Shown here: positions 17,992 to 27,126 of the stretch, piece after piece
Layout: every line of letters begins with the position of its first letter
How positions within the stretch are numbered: the stretch's first letter is position 1
From: Dolosigranulum savutiense
GTDB lineage: Bacteria; Bacillota; Bacilli; Lactobacillales; Carnobacteriaceae_A
DNA length: 64,000 bases
NCBI RefSeq assembly: GCF_039830095.1
Contig: NZ_CP142435.1
Location: forward strand, 806,001 to 870,000
Direction: 5' to 3'
Program-made: the position numbers and the translations under genes
Notes under the pieces: generated by a model
Database searches by the model: none
The model's input: only the letters and a program-made list of their open reading frames with translations
Told to the model about the DNA's origin: nothing

Positions 17992-18087
17992 TTAGTGTAG
18001 TTCATCAAACGTCTCCGCCTGTCCTTCAAATTGAACGGAATGCATGCCACGACGATCCACCGCTGTATTCATTCGAGACTTCTCCAT
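17992..18087 (-). pseudogene. 31-residue ORF, possible truncated start of a MalY/PatB-type gene
   Basis: A very strong AGGAGGGG site stands before the ATG at 18087. The frame reads MEKSRMNTAVDRRGMHSVQFEG and stops at 17992. The 'DRRGMHSVQF' pattern resembles the first residues of MalY/PatB-like PLP C-S lyases ('DRRGTHSVKWD'). The rest of such a ~390-residue enzyme is absent, so this is most likely the 5' stub of a deleted gene. A genuine small peptide is the alternative. Confidence 0.35.
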
Positions 18088-18350
18088 CGTTATCCCCTCC
18101 TAAATAACTCACCAGTTATCTTGTGTATACCTTCACTATACATGAAATGAACATGTCCATAAACCCATATCCCTCTTGCTCACTAAAATAATTTACGCCA
18201 CATTCAATTTTACTGCCCTCAGTAGATCCTGTCATCATTCCACTATGGTATGGCACTCGACATAACCTGTTCATTCCCTTGCAATTTTTAGATTTTTATC
18301 TGCTGATAATTTAGTGTAAAATAGTAAGCAGAGAATGAAAGGAGATGTCT

Positions 18351-18794
18351 ATGTTACAAGAATTTAAAGATTTTATTATGAAAGGAAACGTCCTTGATTT
18401 GGCCATAGGGGTTGTTATGGGGTCAGCGTTCACAGCGATTGTGAATGCCTTAGTGGACCATATTATTGGACCGATTATTGCTGCTATTGGTGGAGGCGAA
18501 GATATTTCTTACATTACTATTCCTATCGGGCCGGCCGAGCTGGGGGTCGGTGAGTTCGCCCAAGCCATTATTGATTTCCTTATTATTGCTGTTATTCTGT
18601 TCTTAATTATGAAGGGAGTCAATAAATTAAAAGCTCCCTTCATGTCCGATGAAGAACCAGAAGAACCGAAAGCACCAACAAGTGAAGAACTACTCGCAGA
18701 TATAAAAGAATTATTGCAACAACAAACACATCCACAGAATGAAGCAGAAGTCTTAAAAGATATCGAAAAAGATATTCATACACACGATAAATAA
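18351..18794 (+). CDS. mscL: large-conductance mechanosensitive channel MscL
   Basis: This pentameric inner-membrane valve opens under membrane tension and releases solutes during osmotic downshock. The N-terminal amphipathic helix and first pore helix (FKDFIMKGNVLDLAIGVVMG, residues 4-23) are conserved, the second helix lies at about 70-90, and a charged cytoplasmic bundle ends the protein (147 residues). I start at the second ATG (18351), because AAAGGAG touches the first ATG at 18345 but sits 6 bp before the second. It is followed by ogt on the same strand. Confidence 0.94.
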   Translation: MLQEFKDFIMKGNVLDLAIGVVMGSAFTAIVNALVDHIIGPIIAAIGGGEDISYITIPIGPAELGVGEFAQAIIDFLIIAVILFLIMKGVNKLKAPFMSDEEPEEPKAPTSEELLADIKELLQQQTHPQNEAEVLKDIEKDIHTHDK

Positions 18795-18833
18795 TTTTTG
18801 ATCAGTCATTGTTATTGATACTAGGAGGTTGCG

Positions 18834-19352
18834 ATGCGCCCCGTTTTTTATACCACTTGTCATCTTAACGGTAGCCCATATAGCCTGGGTGCTACTTCTG
18901 ACGGCATTATTTTTATTGAGAATACGCCCATTGACGATGTAATCAAACGCCACTGGTTTGACAAGTTTTTTGACACAAACCAATTACACCAAGACGATAA
19001 TCATCCGCTTTTAGCGCAATGTCGTCAACAATTAAAACAATATTTTGATGGAAAATTGACAACTTTTGACATTCCACTTGATTTGAAGGGGACAACCTTC
19101 CAAAAAGCGGTCTGGAACAGTCTTCTAACTGTCCAATATGGTCAATCAAAAAGTTATAAAGCAATCGCGGAGTCCATCGGTAAGCCAACTGCATCACAAG
19201 CAGTTGGTGCTGCGGTTGGCCAAAATCCTATTATGATTATTGTACCGTGCCATCGTATTCTTGGCGCTACTCGAAAACTAACTGGCTTCCGCGGTGGCTT
19301 ACCCATGAAAGAACAATTACTTCAGCTAGAACATATTTCCTATAAAAAATAA
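18834..19352 (+). CDS. ogt: methylated-DNA--protein-cysteine methyltransferase
   Basis: A suicide repair protein that moves the alkyl group of O6-alkylguanine (and O4-alkylthymine) to its own cysteine. The active-site motif IVPCHRILG lies near 140 of 172 residues. The DNA-binding helix-turn-helix (TTFQKAVWNSLLTVQYGQSK, about 83-102), the SQAVGAAVGQNP segment and the FRGGLPMKEQLL ending are standard. AGGAGG precedes the ATG. It lies 39 bp after mscL and may share its transcript. A shared terminator follows at 19400-19456. Confidence 0.94.
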   Translation: MRPVFYTTCHLNGSPYSLGATSDGIIFIENTPIDDVIKRHWFDKFFDTNQLHQDDNHPLLAQCRQQLKQYFDGKLTTFDIPLDLKGTTFQKAVWNSLLTVQYGQSKSYKAIAESIGKPTASQAVGAAVGQNPIMIIVPCHRILGATRKLTGFRGGLPMKEQLLQLEHISYKK

Positions 19353-19399
19353 CTCATAGCGAGCATAACTGCTCCCTAAATCATCAAATATATATATAT

Positions 19400-19456
19400 T
19401 AAAAAGCATCCCTTACGGACCACACATAAAATGGGTCATAAGCAAGATGCTTTTTT
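19400..19456. terminator. bidirectional terminator between ogt and the DUF1129 gene
   Basis: AAAAAGCATC pairs with GATGCTTTTTT, and inner segments (CTTACGGACC with GGGTCATAAG) extend the stem. T-runs flank it on both strands, so it serves the two converging genes. Confidence 0.7.
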
Positions 19457-19464
19457 CTATTTAT

Positions 19465-20148
19465 TTAAATAATGTTGCCTCGAATATTTAGTTTACTCTT
19501 AATAAACCATTTCAGCGTCAATAAGCCGGCTCCAATCGCACTAGCTAATTGCGGACCGAATAAAATATTAATATGTCGTGGAATAATCATCTCTAGTGTT
19601 GCGTAGAAGAACATTAAGACCGAAAGTGTCACCGTTGAGACTAAAATATATTTTAAGAATCCCTTGTTATTCTCATCAGGCGCATATTGACTAATCAAAA
19701 TAACGACCGCTCCACCTAATGCTAATAGGACAAGGAGCGAGATAAGACCGACTTGTGTCTGGGTGCCAATATATTGCGAAATAGCTGAAATAATCATAAA
19801 CACACCGGCAATCAATAGCGAACCATCTAAGTACCGTTGCCAAGTCGGAGAAGGTTCCACTTCACGTGGCTGTTCTGATTGTTGATTCATCTTAGCCACT
19901 GCTTCTGTCGGTGAGCCATAGATTGATCGCGCTAAATTATGATTCGCCTGCTCTTCTACAATAACCGGCAGCATTTGATTCACAATCGCAATCTTTTGCG
20001 ATTCTTCATAACCATACTTATCTAACTGCCGATTCAATTTTACCATGTAGTCTTCATTTTTATTCGTTAGTTGTTGGTAAAGTTTTTCATTTTCTTGCTG
20101 CATGTCTTCCGTTGTCGGTTCAGTTTGTTCTATATGTTGTTTTGTCAT
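19465..20148 (-). CDS. DUF1129-family membrane protein
   Basis: This 227-residue protein has a hydrophilic, charged N-terminal half (about 1-110: EEQANHNLARSIYGSP and a Gln/Glu-rich start) and four hydrophobic segments (about 115-135, 140-160, 167-190 and 197-215). The layout matches DUF1129 proteins, common next to ychF and parB in Lactobacillales. Their function is unknown. It follows ychF by 16 bp and is the last gene of the rsmG-parA-parB-DUF951-ychF group. Confidence 0.8.
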   Translation of the reverse strand: MTKQHIEQTEPTTEDMQQENEKLYQQLTNKNEDYMVKLNRQLDKYGYEESQKIAIVNQMLPVIVEEQANHNLARSIYGSPTEAVAKMNQQSEQPREVEPSPTWQRYLDGSLLIAGVFMIISAISQYIGTQTQVGLISLLVLLALGGAVVILISQYAPDENNKGFLKYILVSTVTLSVLMFFYATLEMIIPRHINILFGPQLASAIGAGLLTLKWFIKSKLNIRGNII

Positions 20149-20164
20149 TTAAGCTATTTCTCCT

Positions 20165-21265
20165 TTACACATTAAACTTAAATTCCATCACATCGCCGTC
20201 TTGAACGATGTACTCTTTTCCTTCTTGACGCAAACGCCCTGCTTCCCGCACAGCTTTTTCACTCCCTAGTCGATCATAATCATCGAATGCAATCGTCTCA
20301 GCACGAATAAAGCCCCGTTGGAAATCACTATGGATGATACCTGCTGCTTGTGGAGCAGTCATCCCTTTTTTAAAGGTCCACGCCCGCACTTCTTTGACAC
20401 CAGCTGTGAAGTATGTGCCTAAATTCAAGAGATTATAAGACTTACGAATGACTCGATGTAATCCAGGCTCCTTAATTTCTAAATCTTCTAAGAACATATC
20501 ACGCTCTTCATCATCTAAGGCTGCAATCTCTTCTTCAATCGCTGCTGAAATTCCCACAACTTCTGCATTTTCTTCATCTGCTAAGCGTTTAACTGTCTGG
20601 AAATGATCTGACTCTTCCGGGTTAGCCACATGTTCTTCCGCTACATTCGCAATGTAGAGAACCGGTTTACTCGATAATAAGAACAAACTTTTCAAAATAG
20701 GCTTCTCTTCTTCGCTCCAGTCCAAAGCTCGTGCCGGAATACCATCTTCTAACGCTGGCTTTAATTTTTCTAAGACGGGAAGTAATTCTACCGCTTCTGG
20801 ATCTTTCCCTTTGGCGGCTCGCTTCGTCTTCTCCAAGCGCTTATCGACTGAATCCAGATCAGCCAAAATAAGTTCCAAATTAATCGTATTCATATCTGCT
20901 TCTGGATCAACTTGACCTGCAACGTGTGTAATGTTCCCATCATCGAAACAACGAACAACGTGACAGATTGCATCCACTTCTCGGATATTAGCTAAGAATT
21001 TATTCCCTAGTCCTTCTCCCTTACTGGCACCTTTAACAATTCCGGCAATATCGGTAAATTCAAAGGTTGTCGGAACAGTTTTGTTAGGTGTCACTAATTC
21101 AGTCAATCGGTTCAAACGTGAATCCGGCACTTCAACGACTCCAACATTCGGATCAATCGTCGCAAAGGGATAGTTCGCTGCCTCTGCTCCTGCTTTTGTA
21201 ATTGCGTTAAATAATGTCGATTTCCCTACATTAGGCAATCCGACAATTCCTGCTGTTAATGCCAC
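20165..21265 (-). CDS. ychF: redox-regulated ATPase/GTPase YchF
   Basis: An Obg-family P-loop ATPase (366 residues) associated with ribosomes and stress or translation control. G1 GLPNVGKST lies at about residues 8-16, G3 DIAGIVKGASKGEG follows, a coiled-coil arm spans the middle (about 125-200), and a C-terminal TGS domain (about 280-366) includes the WTFKKGMTAPQAAGIIHSDFQRGFIRAE block. The family hydrolyses ATP rather than GTP. It lies between DUF951 and the DUF1129 gene, a conserved origin-proximal neighbourhood in Firmicutes. Confidence 0.95.
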   Translation of the reverse strand: MALTAGIVGLPNVGKSTLFNAITKAGAEAANYPFATIDPNVGVVEVPDSRLNRLTELVTPNKTVPTTFEFTDIAGIVKGASKGEGLGNKFLANIREVDAICHVVRCFDDGNITHVAGQVDPEADMNTINLELILADLDSVDKRLEKTKRAAKGKDPEAVELLPVLEKLKPALEDGIPARALDWSEEEKPILKSLFLLSSKPVLYIANVAEEHVANPEESDHFQTVKRLADEENAEVVGISAAIEEEIAALDDEERDMFLEDLEIKEPGLHRVIRKSYNLLNLGTYFTAGVKEVRAWTFKKGMTAPQAAGIIHSDFQRGFIRAETIAFDDYDRLGSEKAVREAGRLRQEGKEYIVQDGDVMEFKFNV

Positions 21266-21317
21266 TAATAATCTACCTTTCTACTTTTAAAATATTTCAT
21301 CTCAATACTACACCAAC

Positions 21318-21506
21318 TTATGACTTCAATGTCCGCTTCATTTTGCGTTCAAATTCACGGCGCGGCATCATAATAATCTGGTCGCAATGGCTACACTTAA
21401 TCTTAATATCAGCACCCATCCGAATAATCGACCACTTATTCGTCCCGCACGGATGAGGCTTCTTCATTTCAACATGGTCATGCAATTCATACGATTTTTT
21501 ATCCAT
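21318..21506 (-). CDS. DUF951 protein
   Basis: This 62-residue protein has the invariant DUF951 features: 'VEMKKPHPCGTNKWSIIRMG' early and a 'KCSHCDQIIMMPRREFERK' end. The single Cys20 and the CSHC pair could hold zinc. It is probably a small nucleic-acid-associated protein, but the family function is unknown. Its start lies directly against the parB stop, and ychF follows after 52 bp, as in many Firmicutes. Confidence 0.88.
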   Translation of the reverse strand: MDKKSYELHDHVEMKKPHPCGTNKWSIIRMGADIKIKCSHCDQIIMMPRREFERKMKRTLKS

Positions 21507-22430
21507 TTAAGTTGCCTCCGTCTCATTAATATCCAGTCCTAAATGAGCTAGTAAATGATTGAGATCCTCGGTTGAATGATAATCAAGGACAATTTTTCCT
21601 TTTTCACCGTGGTCCTTAATGTGAACGGTCCGATCCAGTTGTGAAGTCAATCGCTCTTCTAAGTCGCGAATAATTAAGGCTTGGCGACTAGCCGGTTGCT
21701 TCGGCTGTTTATCGGTCGGCGGTTCTTTGCTTTCAGCGGGATCTTGATTGTACTCACTGACGATTGCTTCAAGTTGGCGCACAGTCAATTCATCTTGAAC
21801 AGCTTGCTGGGCGAGTTTTGGGATTTGTTTTTTCTCTTTCAACCCGAGTAAGGTACGCGCCTGCCCCATGGACAAATCACCGCTTTGCAATAATGCCTTC
21901 GCTTCAGCAGGCAATGTGCGCAAACGTAAATGATTCGCAATATAAGACCGACTCTTCCCGAGTTCTTTGGCCACTTTTTCTTGGGTCATGTCCAACTTGT
22001 CCATCATGAGTTGATACGCATCGGCTTCTTCCAGTGCCGTCAAATCTTCTCGTTGCAAGTTTTCTAATATCGCCACTTGCATCATCACTTTTTCGTCTAA
22101 TTCACGAATGATAGCTGGAATTGTTTCGAGACCAGCTTGCTTAGAAGCACGATAACGTCGCTCCCCCGCTACGATTTCATACCCTTTTACGCTGGACTGA
22201 CGCACAATAATTGGCTGGAGAACGCCTTGTTGACTAATTGATTCACTCAATTCATCCAGTGCTTGTTGGTTAAATTCCCGACGTGGTTGATACGGATTTG
22301 GTCGCAAGTCCCCCAAGTCAATCTGGACAATGCGCTCACTACTCTCATCAATTGTCTCTTCTAAATTCGCTGCATCCGGAAATAAGGCATTAATACCTTG
22401 ACCGAGACTTTTATGCTTTTTATTTGCCAA
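21507..22430 (-). CDS. parB: chromosome partitioning protein ParB (Spo0J)
   Basis: ParB binds centromere-like parS sites, forms a CTP-dependent sliding clamp and loads SMC near the origin. The start KSLGQGINALFPD is typical, the CTPase/Box region PNPYQPRREF (about 43-52) and GERRYRAS (about 88-95) are present, a helix-turn-helix follows (about 125-190), and a C-terminal dimer domain ends it (307 residues). It overlaps parA by 11 bp. I saw no perfect parS (TGTTTCACGTGAAACA) while reading, which is not an exhaustive search. Confidence 0.94.
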   Translation of the reverse strand: MANKKHKSLGQGINALFPDAANLEETIDESSERIVQIDLGDLRPNPYQPRREFNQQALDELSESISQQGVLQPIIVRQSSVKGYEIVAGERRYRASKQAGLETIPAIIRELDEKVMMQVAILENLQREDLTALEEADAYQLMMDKLDMTQEKVAKELGKSRSYIANHLRLRTLPAEAKALLQSGDLSMGQARTLLGLKEKKQIPKLAQQAVQDELTVRQLEAIVSEYNQDPAESKEPPTDKQPKQPASRQALIIRDLEERLTSQLDRTVHIKDHGEKGKIVLDYHSTEDLNHLLAHLGLDINETEAT

Positions 22431-23184
22431 TGTCCATCACTTCCTCTGCTAGTGCTAAGTAGACTTCAGCGCCTTTAGATTTCAAGTCATAATCAATAAT
22501 GGACTTGCCGTAACTTGGCGCTTCTGACAGTCGGATGTTACGTGGAATAATCGTCTTATGCACTTTTTCACGGAAATATTTTTTCACTTCTTCTACGACT
22601 TCTGAGCCTAAGTTCGTGCGCCCATCGAGCATGGTTAGCAAGACGCCTAATATACTCAAGTCAGGATTGAAGTGCTTTTGAACAAGACGAACGGTATTTA
22701 GCAGCTGGCTCAGGCCTTCCAACGCATAATATTCACACTGTACCGGAATAATCAAGGAGTGACTAGCAGTGAATGCATTGATGGTCAAATGCCCCAATGA
22801 CGGTGGACAATCAATAATAATATAATCGTAGTCATCTTTCACTTCTTCTACTGCCCGTTTCAATCGCGTCTCACGCGCCATGACACTTGTTAGTTCAACC
22901 TCGGCTCCCGCAAGTTGAATCGTTGCTGGTGCAATTTGCATATTCGCTCGACTGGAATCTACGATAACCTCACTTAACGGCACTTCATTGATTAAGACAT
23001 CATAAATATCTTGATCAACTTCACCTTTACGCACACCGACACCACTCGTTGCATTTCCTTGAGCATCCATGTCAATTAGCAATATCTTCTTCCCAAGATA
23101 AGCGAGCGATGCCCCTAAGTTCACGGATGTCGTAGTCTTCCCAACGCCACCCTTCTGATTAGTAATTGCAATTATTTCTCCCAT
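22420..23184 (-). CDS. parA: chromosome partitioning ATPase ParA (Soj)
   Basis: A deviant Walker ATPase that works with ParB in origin segregation and influences DnaA. The start MGEIIAITNQKGGVGKTTT contains the deviant Walker A motif (about 11-18). DMDAQGNATSG (about 39-49), the Walker B DYIIIDCPPSLG (about 116-127) and a conserved VVEEVKKYFREKV helix follow. Length (254) is that of B. subtilis Soj. It lies 20 bp after rsmG and overlaps parB by 11 bp. Confidence 0.95.
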   Translation of the reverse strand: MGEIIAITNQKGGVGKTTTSVNLGASLAYLGKKILLIDMDAQGNATSGVGVRKGEVDQDIYDVLINEVPLSEVIVDSSRANMQIAPATIQLAGAEVELTSVMARETRLKRAVEEVKDDYDYIIIDCPPSLGHLTINAFTASHSLIIPVQCEYYALEGLSQLLNTVRLVQKHFNPDLSILGVLLTMLDGRTNLGSEVVEEVKKYFREKVHKTIIPRNIRLSEAPSYGKSIIDYDLKSKGAEVYLALAEEVMDIGK

Positions 23185-23204
23185 CTATCTTCTCCTATCA
23201 TCTC

Positions 23205-23921
23205 TTATGACACGACCGGTTTTTTCTCGGGCATTCCCGGGCGACGCGGATATTTGTTCGGTGTTTCTTTTTTCTTATCAATAATCAACAAGTGACGCTC
23301 CCCCGCATCTTCTGGTAACTCCAAAGCCACATCTTCGCGCACTTTACCACCAAGTGTTGCAATAATCTTCTTCGCTTCAAGTAGTTCATCTGGCCCGCCA
23401 TCGCCTTTCATCGCGATAAAACTGCCACCCATTTTATTCAGCGGCATGCATAACTCAGCCAACACCGGTAAACTCGCGACTGCTCGTGCCGTCACATAAT
23501 CAAACTGCCCACGAAACTTAGCATTCTGACCAAATGTCTCTGCTCGATCGTGGTAAAGCGACACACCTTCCAAGCCTAACGCTTCCACGAGATGCTTCAA
23601 GAACGTAATTCGCTTGTTCAATGAATCAACAATCGTTACGTGAAGATCTGGCATCATAATTTTCAGCGGCAAACTCGGAAATCCCGCTCCACTACCCACA
23701 TCGCACAAACTTGCCCCTGCTACTTCTATGTATGGCAACACTGTTAAGCTATCATAAAAGTGCTTCAAAAACACTTCTTCGCGCTCCACAATTGCCGTCA
23801 AATTCACCTTCTCATTATACTCTTTCAGTACACGGGCGTATACCTCAAACTGTTCAAGCTGCCGATCACTGACGTCAAACCCTAACTCTTTGACTGCTTG
23901 CTTAAATTCACTTATATTCAT
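23205..23921 (-). CDS. rsmG: 16S rRNA (guanine527-N7)-methyltransferase RsmG
   Basis: It methylates N7 of G527 in 16S rRNA using S-adenosylmethionine, and its loss gives low-level streptomycin resistance. Motifs seen: FLKHFYDSLTVLPY (about 51-64), the SAM-binding CDVGSGAGFPSLPLKI (about 73-88), SLNKRITFLKHL, TARAVASLPVL and an EDAGERHLLIIDK segment, with a basic tail. Length (238) is normal. AAGGAG lies upstream of the ATG. It heads rsmG-parA-parB-DUF951-ychF. Confidence 0.95.
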   Translation of the reverse strand: MNISEFKQAVKELGFDVSDRQLEQFEVYARVLKEYNEKVNLTAIVEREEVFLKHFYDSLTVLPYIEVAGASLCDVGSGAGFPSLPLKIMMPDLHVTIVDSLNKRITFLKHLVEALGLEGVSLYHDRAETFGQNAKFRGQFDYVTARAVASLPVLAELCMPLNKMGGSFIAMKGDGGPDELLEAKKIIATLGGKVREDVALELPEDAGERHLLIIDKKKETPNKYPRRPGMPEKKPVVS

Positions 23922-24021
23922 CTACATCACTCCTTGCTAGTTCCTTAACGCGCATCACTTCCATTATAACAGAAATATCTACGTTTGATAATGTCTATTA
24001 GTCGAAAAATGAGTATACAAA

Positions 24022-24062
24022 AAGAATTCTTCTATACTGATCGATCAGACAAAAGAATTCTT
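24022..24062. repeat. three perfect palindromes in a symmetric row
   Basis: AAGAATTCTT (24022-24031), CTGATCGATCAG (24037-24048) and AAGAATTCTT (24053-24062) are each perfect dyads, almost evenly spaced between rsmG and a small membrane gene. The repeated outer unit in context is AAAAGAATTCTTC. It could be an operator array or an alternative-pairing RNA structure. Confidence 0.6.
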
Positions 24063-24137
24063 CATGTTATTATTCAACTAGACGCTATAAAGATCTTTTA
24101 CGCTACACCCCAACACCTAGGATGTCTAAAGTACAAT

Positions 24138-24344
24138 CTATTCCTTTTCCTTAAATGTAACATCATATTTAATGAACACATAGATACTGGTGATAAGATA
24201 ATTAATTAATACAGCAACTCCCCACCATAAATAACCTTCTAACTTATTCCCCCAAAACAAAAAATTAAAAACGGCAAAACAAATCATAAGAATAATCGGT
24301 TGTTCTATAAAATTATATTTAAATGATTTTATATCGAATTCCAT
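24138..24344 (-). CDS. small two-helix membrane protein
   Basis: 68 residues, with hydrophobic segments at about 15-31 and 39-57 separated by a short polar turn, and a charged tail DVTFKEKE. The start MEFDIKSFKYNF is preceded by AAAGAGGGG. It ends upstream of rsmG and begins 14 bp after the fumC stop, so it may be transcribed with fumC. No family is recognised. Confidence 0.5.
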   Translation of the reverse strand: MEFDIKSFKYNFIEQPIILMICFAVFNFLFWGNKLEGYLWWGVAVLINYLITSIYVFIKYDVTFKEKE

Positions 24345-24358
24345 ATTTCCCCTCTTTC

Positions 24359-25720
24359 TTAAACCATTTTATCCGGATTAACAATGTCCTCAAATTCTTC
24401 TTCACTCATCACACCGTCTATCAATACCACTTCTTTCAGCGTTTGGCCAGTTTCATAGGCTTGCTTGGCGAGAGCACTGGCCCGATCATAACCAATTATC
24501 GGAGCTAGCGCCGTCACTAACATTAAGCTATTATTCAAATGTTTAGTTAATTGCTCTTGGTTCGCTTCGATACCGCTCAAGCAGCGCTTATTAAAACTTC
24601 TCAGTCCATCAGCCATCAAGCGAATAGACTGTAAGGTATTGTAAGCAATCACGGGCATATACGCATTTAACTGGAAATTCCCCTGTGAGTTGGCAAATGA
24701 TATCGTCGTCTGATTGCCAAAAATTTGGGCACAAATCATACTTAACGCTTCAATTTGAGTTGGATTAATTTTTCCTGGCATGATTGAACTACCGGGTTCA
24801 TTGGCGGGTATGACTAGTTCATGATAACCCGCTCTTGGTCCACTTGCATACAATCTAATATCGTTGATGACCTTAAGTACATTAGTTGCCAGCGTATTAA
24901 TCACACTATGCAAATCTAGCACATAATCTTTACTGGACAAGCCTTGGAATGTATTCACTTGTGCTGTAAAATTACTGTCTAATATTTGATTTAATTGGAC
25001 AATAACTTGATCCCGGTAACCTTCTGGCGTGTTCAATCCCGTTCCAACAGCGGTGCCGCCGATCGGTAACTGCTTCACATAAGTTATCGCTTGTTGCATG
25101 CTTTCCAAAGAATAACAGAACATTGCCCGCCAACCACTGGCCTCTTGTCCCAGTGTAATTGGCGTAGCATCCTGCAGATGAGTGCGTCCAACTTTTGACA
25201 CATTTGTCCAATGTTCTTCTAGTTCATTTAACGTCTGTATAATTTCCTCAATAGCCGGTATGAGCTTCCCTTCAACTTCTTTTACGACACTGATCTGTAC
25301 AGCCGTTGGGAAGGTATCATTCGTACTTTGACTCTTGTTGACATCATCATTTGGATGTAAATCAATGCCAAACTCCCGCTTCCCTAAATGGGCAATCACT
25401 TCATTCACATTCATATTGGTCTGAGTCCCACTTCCTGTTTGCCAAATCTTCAGCGGAAACTGATCCCCATAATCTTCTTCTAGCAATAATTGACAGCTTT
25501 TCTCGATCGCCTTAGCCTTCTGATCGCTTAGCACACCCAATGCTTGATTCGTTCGTGCCACCGCCATCTTCACTTGAATATAAGCGGTAATAAGTGGTTC
25601 CGGCATGCTTTCAGTAGAGATCGGAAAGTTCTCCAAGCAACGTTGTGTACTGGTCCCCCATAATTTATCTATTGGAATATTCACTGTGCCGAGTGCATCT
25701 GATTCTGTTCGTATATCCAT
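24359..25720 (-). CDS. fumC: class II fumarate hydratase
   Basis: It reversibly hydrates fumarate to malate and needs no iron-sulfur cluster. The three superfamily blocks are visible: SGTQTNMNVNEV (about 95-106), VGRTHLQDATPITLGQE (about 176-192), and the signature GSSIMPGKINPTQ (about 311-323), which carries the catalytic serine loop. Length (453) is normal. AAGGAG precedes the ATG at 25720. No other TCA-cycle gene is nearby, which fits a branched or reductive fermentative route to malate or fumarate. Confidence 0.93.
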   Translation of the reverse strand: MDIRTESDALGTVNIPIDKLWGTSTQRCLENFPISTESMPEPLITAYIQVKMAVARTNQALGVLSDQKAKAIEKSCQLLLEEDYGDQFPLKIWQTGSGTQTNMNVNEVIAHLGKREFGIDLHPNDDVNKSQSTNDTFPTAVQISVVKEVEGKLIPAIEEIIQTLNELEEHWTNVSKVGRTHLQDATPITLGQEASGWRAMFCYSLESMQQAITYVKQLPIGGTAVGTGLNTPEGYRDQVIVQLNQILDSNFTAQVNTFQGLSSKDYVLDLHSVINTLATNVLKVINDIRLYASGPRAGYHELVIPANEPGSSIMPGKINPTQIEALSMICAQIFGNQTTISFANSQGNFQLNAYMPVIAYNTLQSIRLMADGLRSFNKRCLSGIEANQEQLTKHLNNSLMLVTALAPIIGYDRASALAKQAYETGQTLKEVVLIDGVMSEEEFEDIVNPDKMV

Positions 25721-25812
25721 CTATTCATCTCCTTGTTTACCTATTGTCCTCTTCATGATATACTAAAGCTGTCGCCAGTACAAGTTAACCGCATACATTA
25801 AGGAGGCTTATT

Positions 25813-26943
25813 ATGGAAAAAATTGGTCTAATTATCAATCCAATCGCTGGCATGGGAGGTCGTGTCGGTCTCAAAGGAACAGATGGAAAAGAAATCTTAG
25901 AAAAAGCACGTGCATTAGGAGCTGAGCCCGAAGCAGCCACCAAAGCATCTTACATGCTTCAGCAATTGACAGAACTGTCCAATTCAGTCAAATTCTTGAC
26001 AGGAGAAGGAGCAATGGGCGCCGATGTTTTAGGTGAGCAAGGCTTTGACTTTGAAGTAATACATTCGGTATCTAGTGAATCAAATCAAGAAGATACGCTC
26101 TCACTCGTGAAAGCTCTGGAAGAAGCAGGCGTAGAACTGATCTTATTCGTCGGTGGAGATGGGACAGCGCGCGATGTTCACGATGCGTTAACCGAAGACA
26201 TTCCCGTTATCGGTGTACCGGCAGGAGTCAAGATTTATTCAGCCGTTCATGGAAACTCTCCTGAGAGTGCTGGTCGTCTAGCAGCTGATGTCATTACAGA
26301 GAAAGTTACTACCTTTACGCAAGCCGAAGTAATTGACTTGGATGAAGCAGGCTTCCGTAATGATGAAGTAGATATTTCTGTCTTTGGCTATTTAACCGTT
26401 CCTGTTGACGAAACCCATATGCAAAACCTTAAATCGCCAAGTCCACAAAGTGATGCTGATGCGCAAGAGTCTATCGCTTTGGACGTCATTGACAGCTTAG
26501 AGGAAGATACACTCTATATTGTTGGATCCGGCACCACACCCAGTGAAGTACTTATCCAACTTGACCAACCTGTCACAATTTTAGGGGTTGATCTCCTACA
26601 GAATAAAGAAACCATTGCAACTGATGTGAATGAACAAGACATTATTGAACACTTAGAAGCCTTACCCGATGGAACGAACGTCAAATTAATTGTCACTACT
26701 ATGGGCGGACAAGGCTACGTACTCGGTCGCGGAAATCAACAACTGTCAGAAAAAGTCTTATCCTATCTTGACAAAGATGATATAATTATTGTCGCTACGC
26801 CGAATAAACTGCATACACTCGGCAACCGCGACATGTTGATCTACACCTTAGATGCTGAAGTAAACCAAAAATTTAGTGGTTACTACAAAGTTACTACTGG
26901 CTACGGTCAAAAGACCATGCACAAATTATCTACCAAACAGTAA
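25813..26943 (+). CDS. ATP-NAD kinase family protein (AcoX-like)
   Basis: 376 residues. The N-terminal MEKIGLIINPIAGMGGRVGLKGTDG is the mark of ATP-NAD/AcoX-type kinases, and the NAD-kinase GGDGTARDVHDAL motif lies near 118-130, followed by GVPAGVKIYSAVHG. A C-terminal alpha/beta domain (about 230-376) contains GSGTTPSEVL and MGGQGYVLGRGNQQLS. True NAD kinase has about 270-290 residues, so this is a paralogue whose substrate is unknown. It stands alone, divergent from fumC, with AAGGAGG before the ATG. Confidence 0.75.
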   Translation: MEKIGLIINPIAGMGGRVGLKGTDGKEILEKARALGAEPEAATKASYMLQQLTELSNSVKFLTGEGAMGADVLGEQGFDFEVIHSVSSESNQEDTLSLVKALEEAGVELILFVGGDGTARDVHDALTEDIPVIGVPAGVKIYSAVHGNSPESAGRLAADVITEKVTTFTQAEVIDLDEAGFRNDEVDISVFGYLTVPVDETHMQNLKSPSPQSDADAQESIALDVIDSLEEDTLYIVGSGTTPSEVLIQLDQPVTILGVDLLQNKETIATDVNEQDIIEHLEALPDGTNVKLIVTTMGGQGYVLGRGNQQLSEKVLSYLDKDDIIIVATPNKLHTLGNRDMLIYTLDAEVNQKFSGYYKVTTGYGQKTMHKLSTKQ

Positions 26944-27126
26944 CAAAAACAGAAATGTATTCTTATTCAACCACCATATGCACTATTATGCGCAACCATT
27001 TACCGGTTGACTTGTGCATCTAGATCAACACAAGACAAGAACACGCTTTATTATAATCAATCAGACAACACAAGTGACACAATTATTTCAAGACAGATAA
27101 CCATCAACAGCTCATTAAAGGCATAA

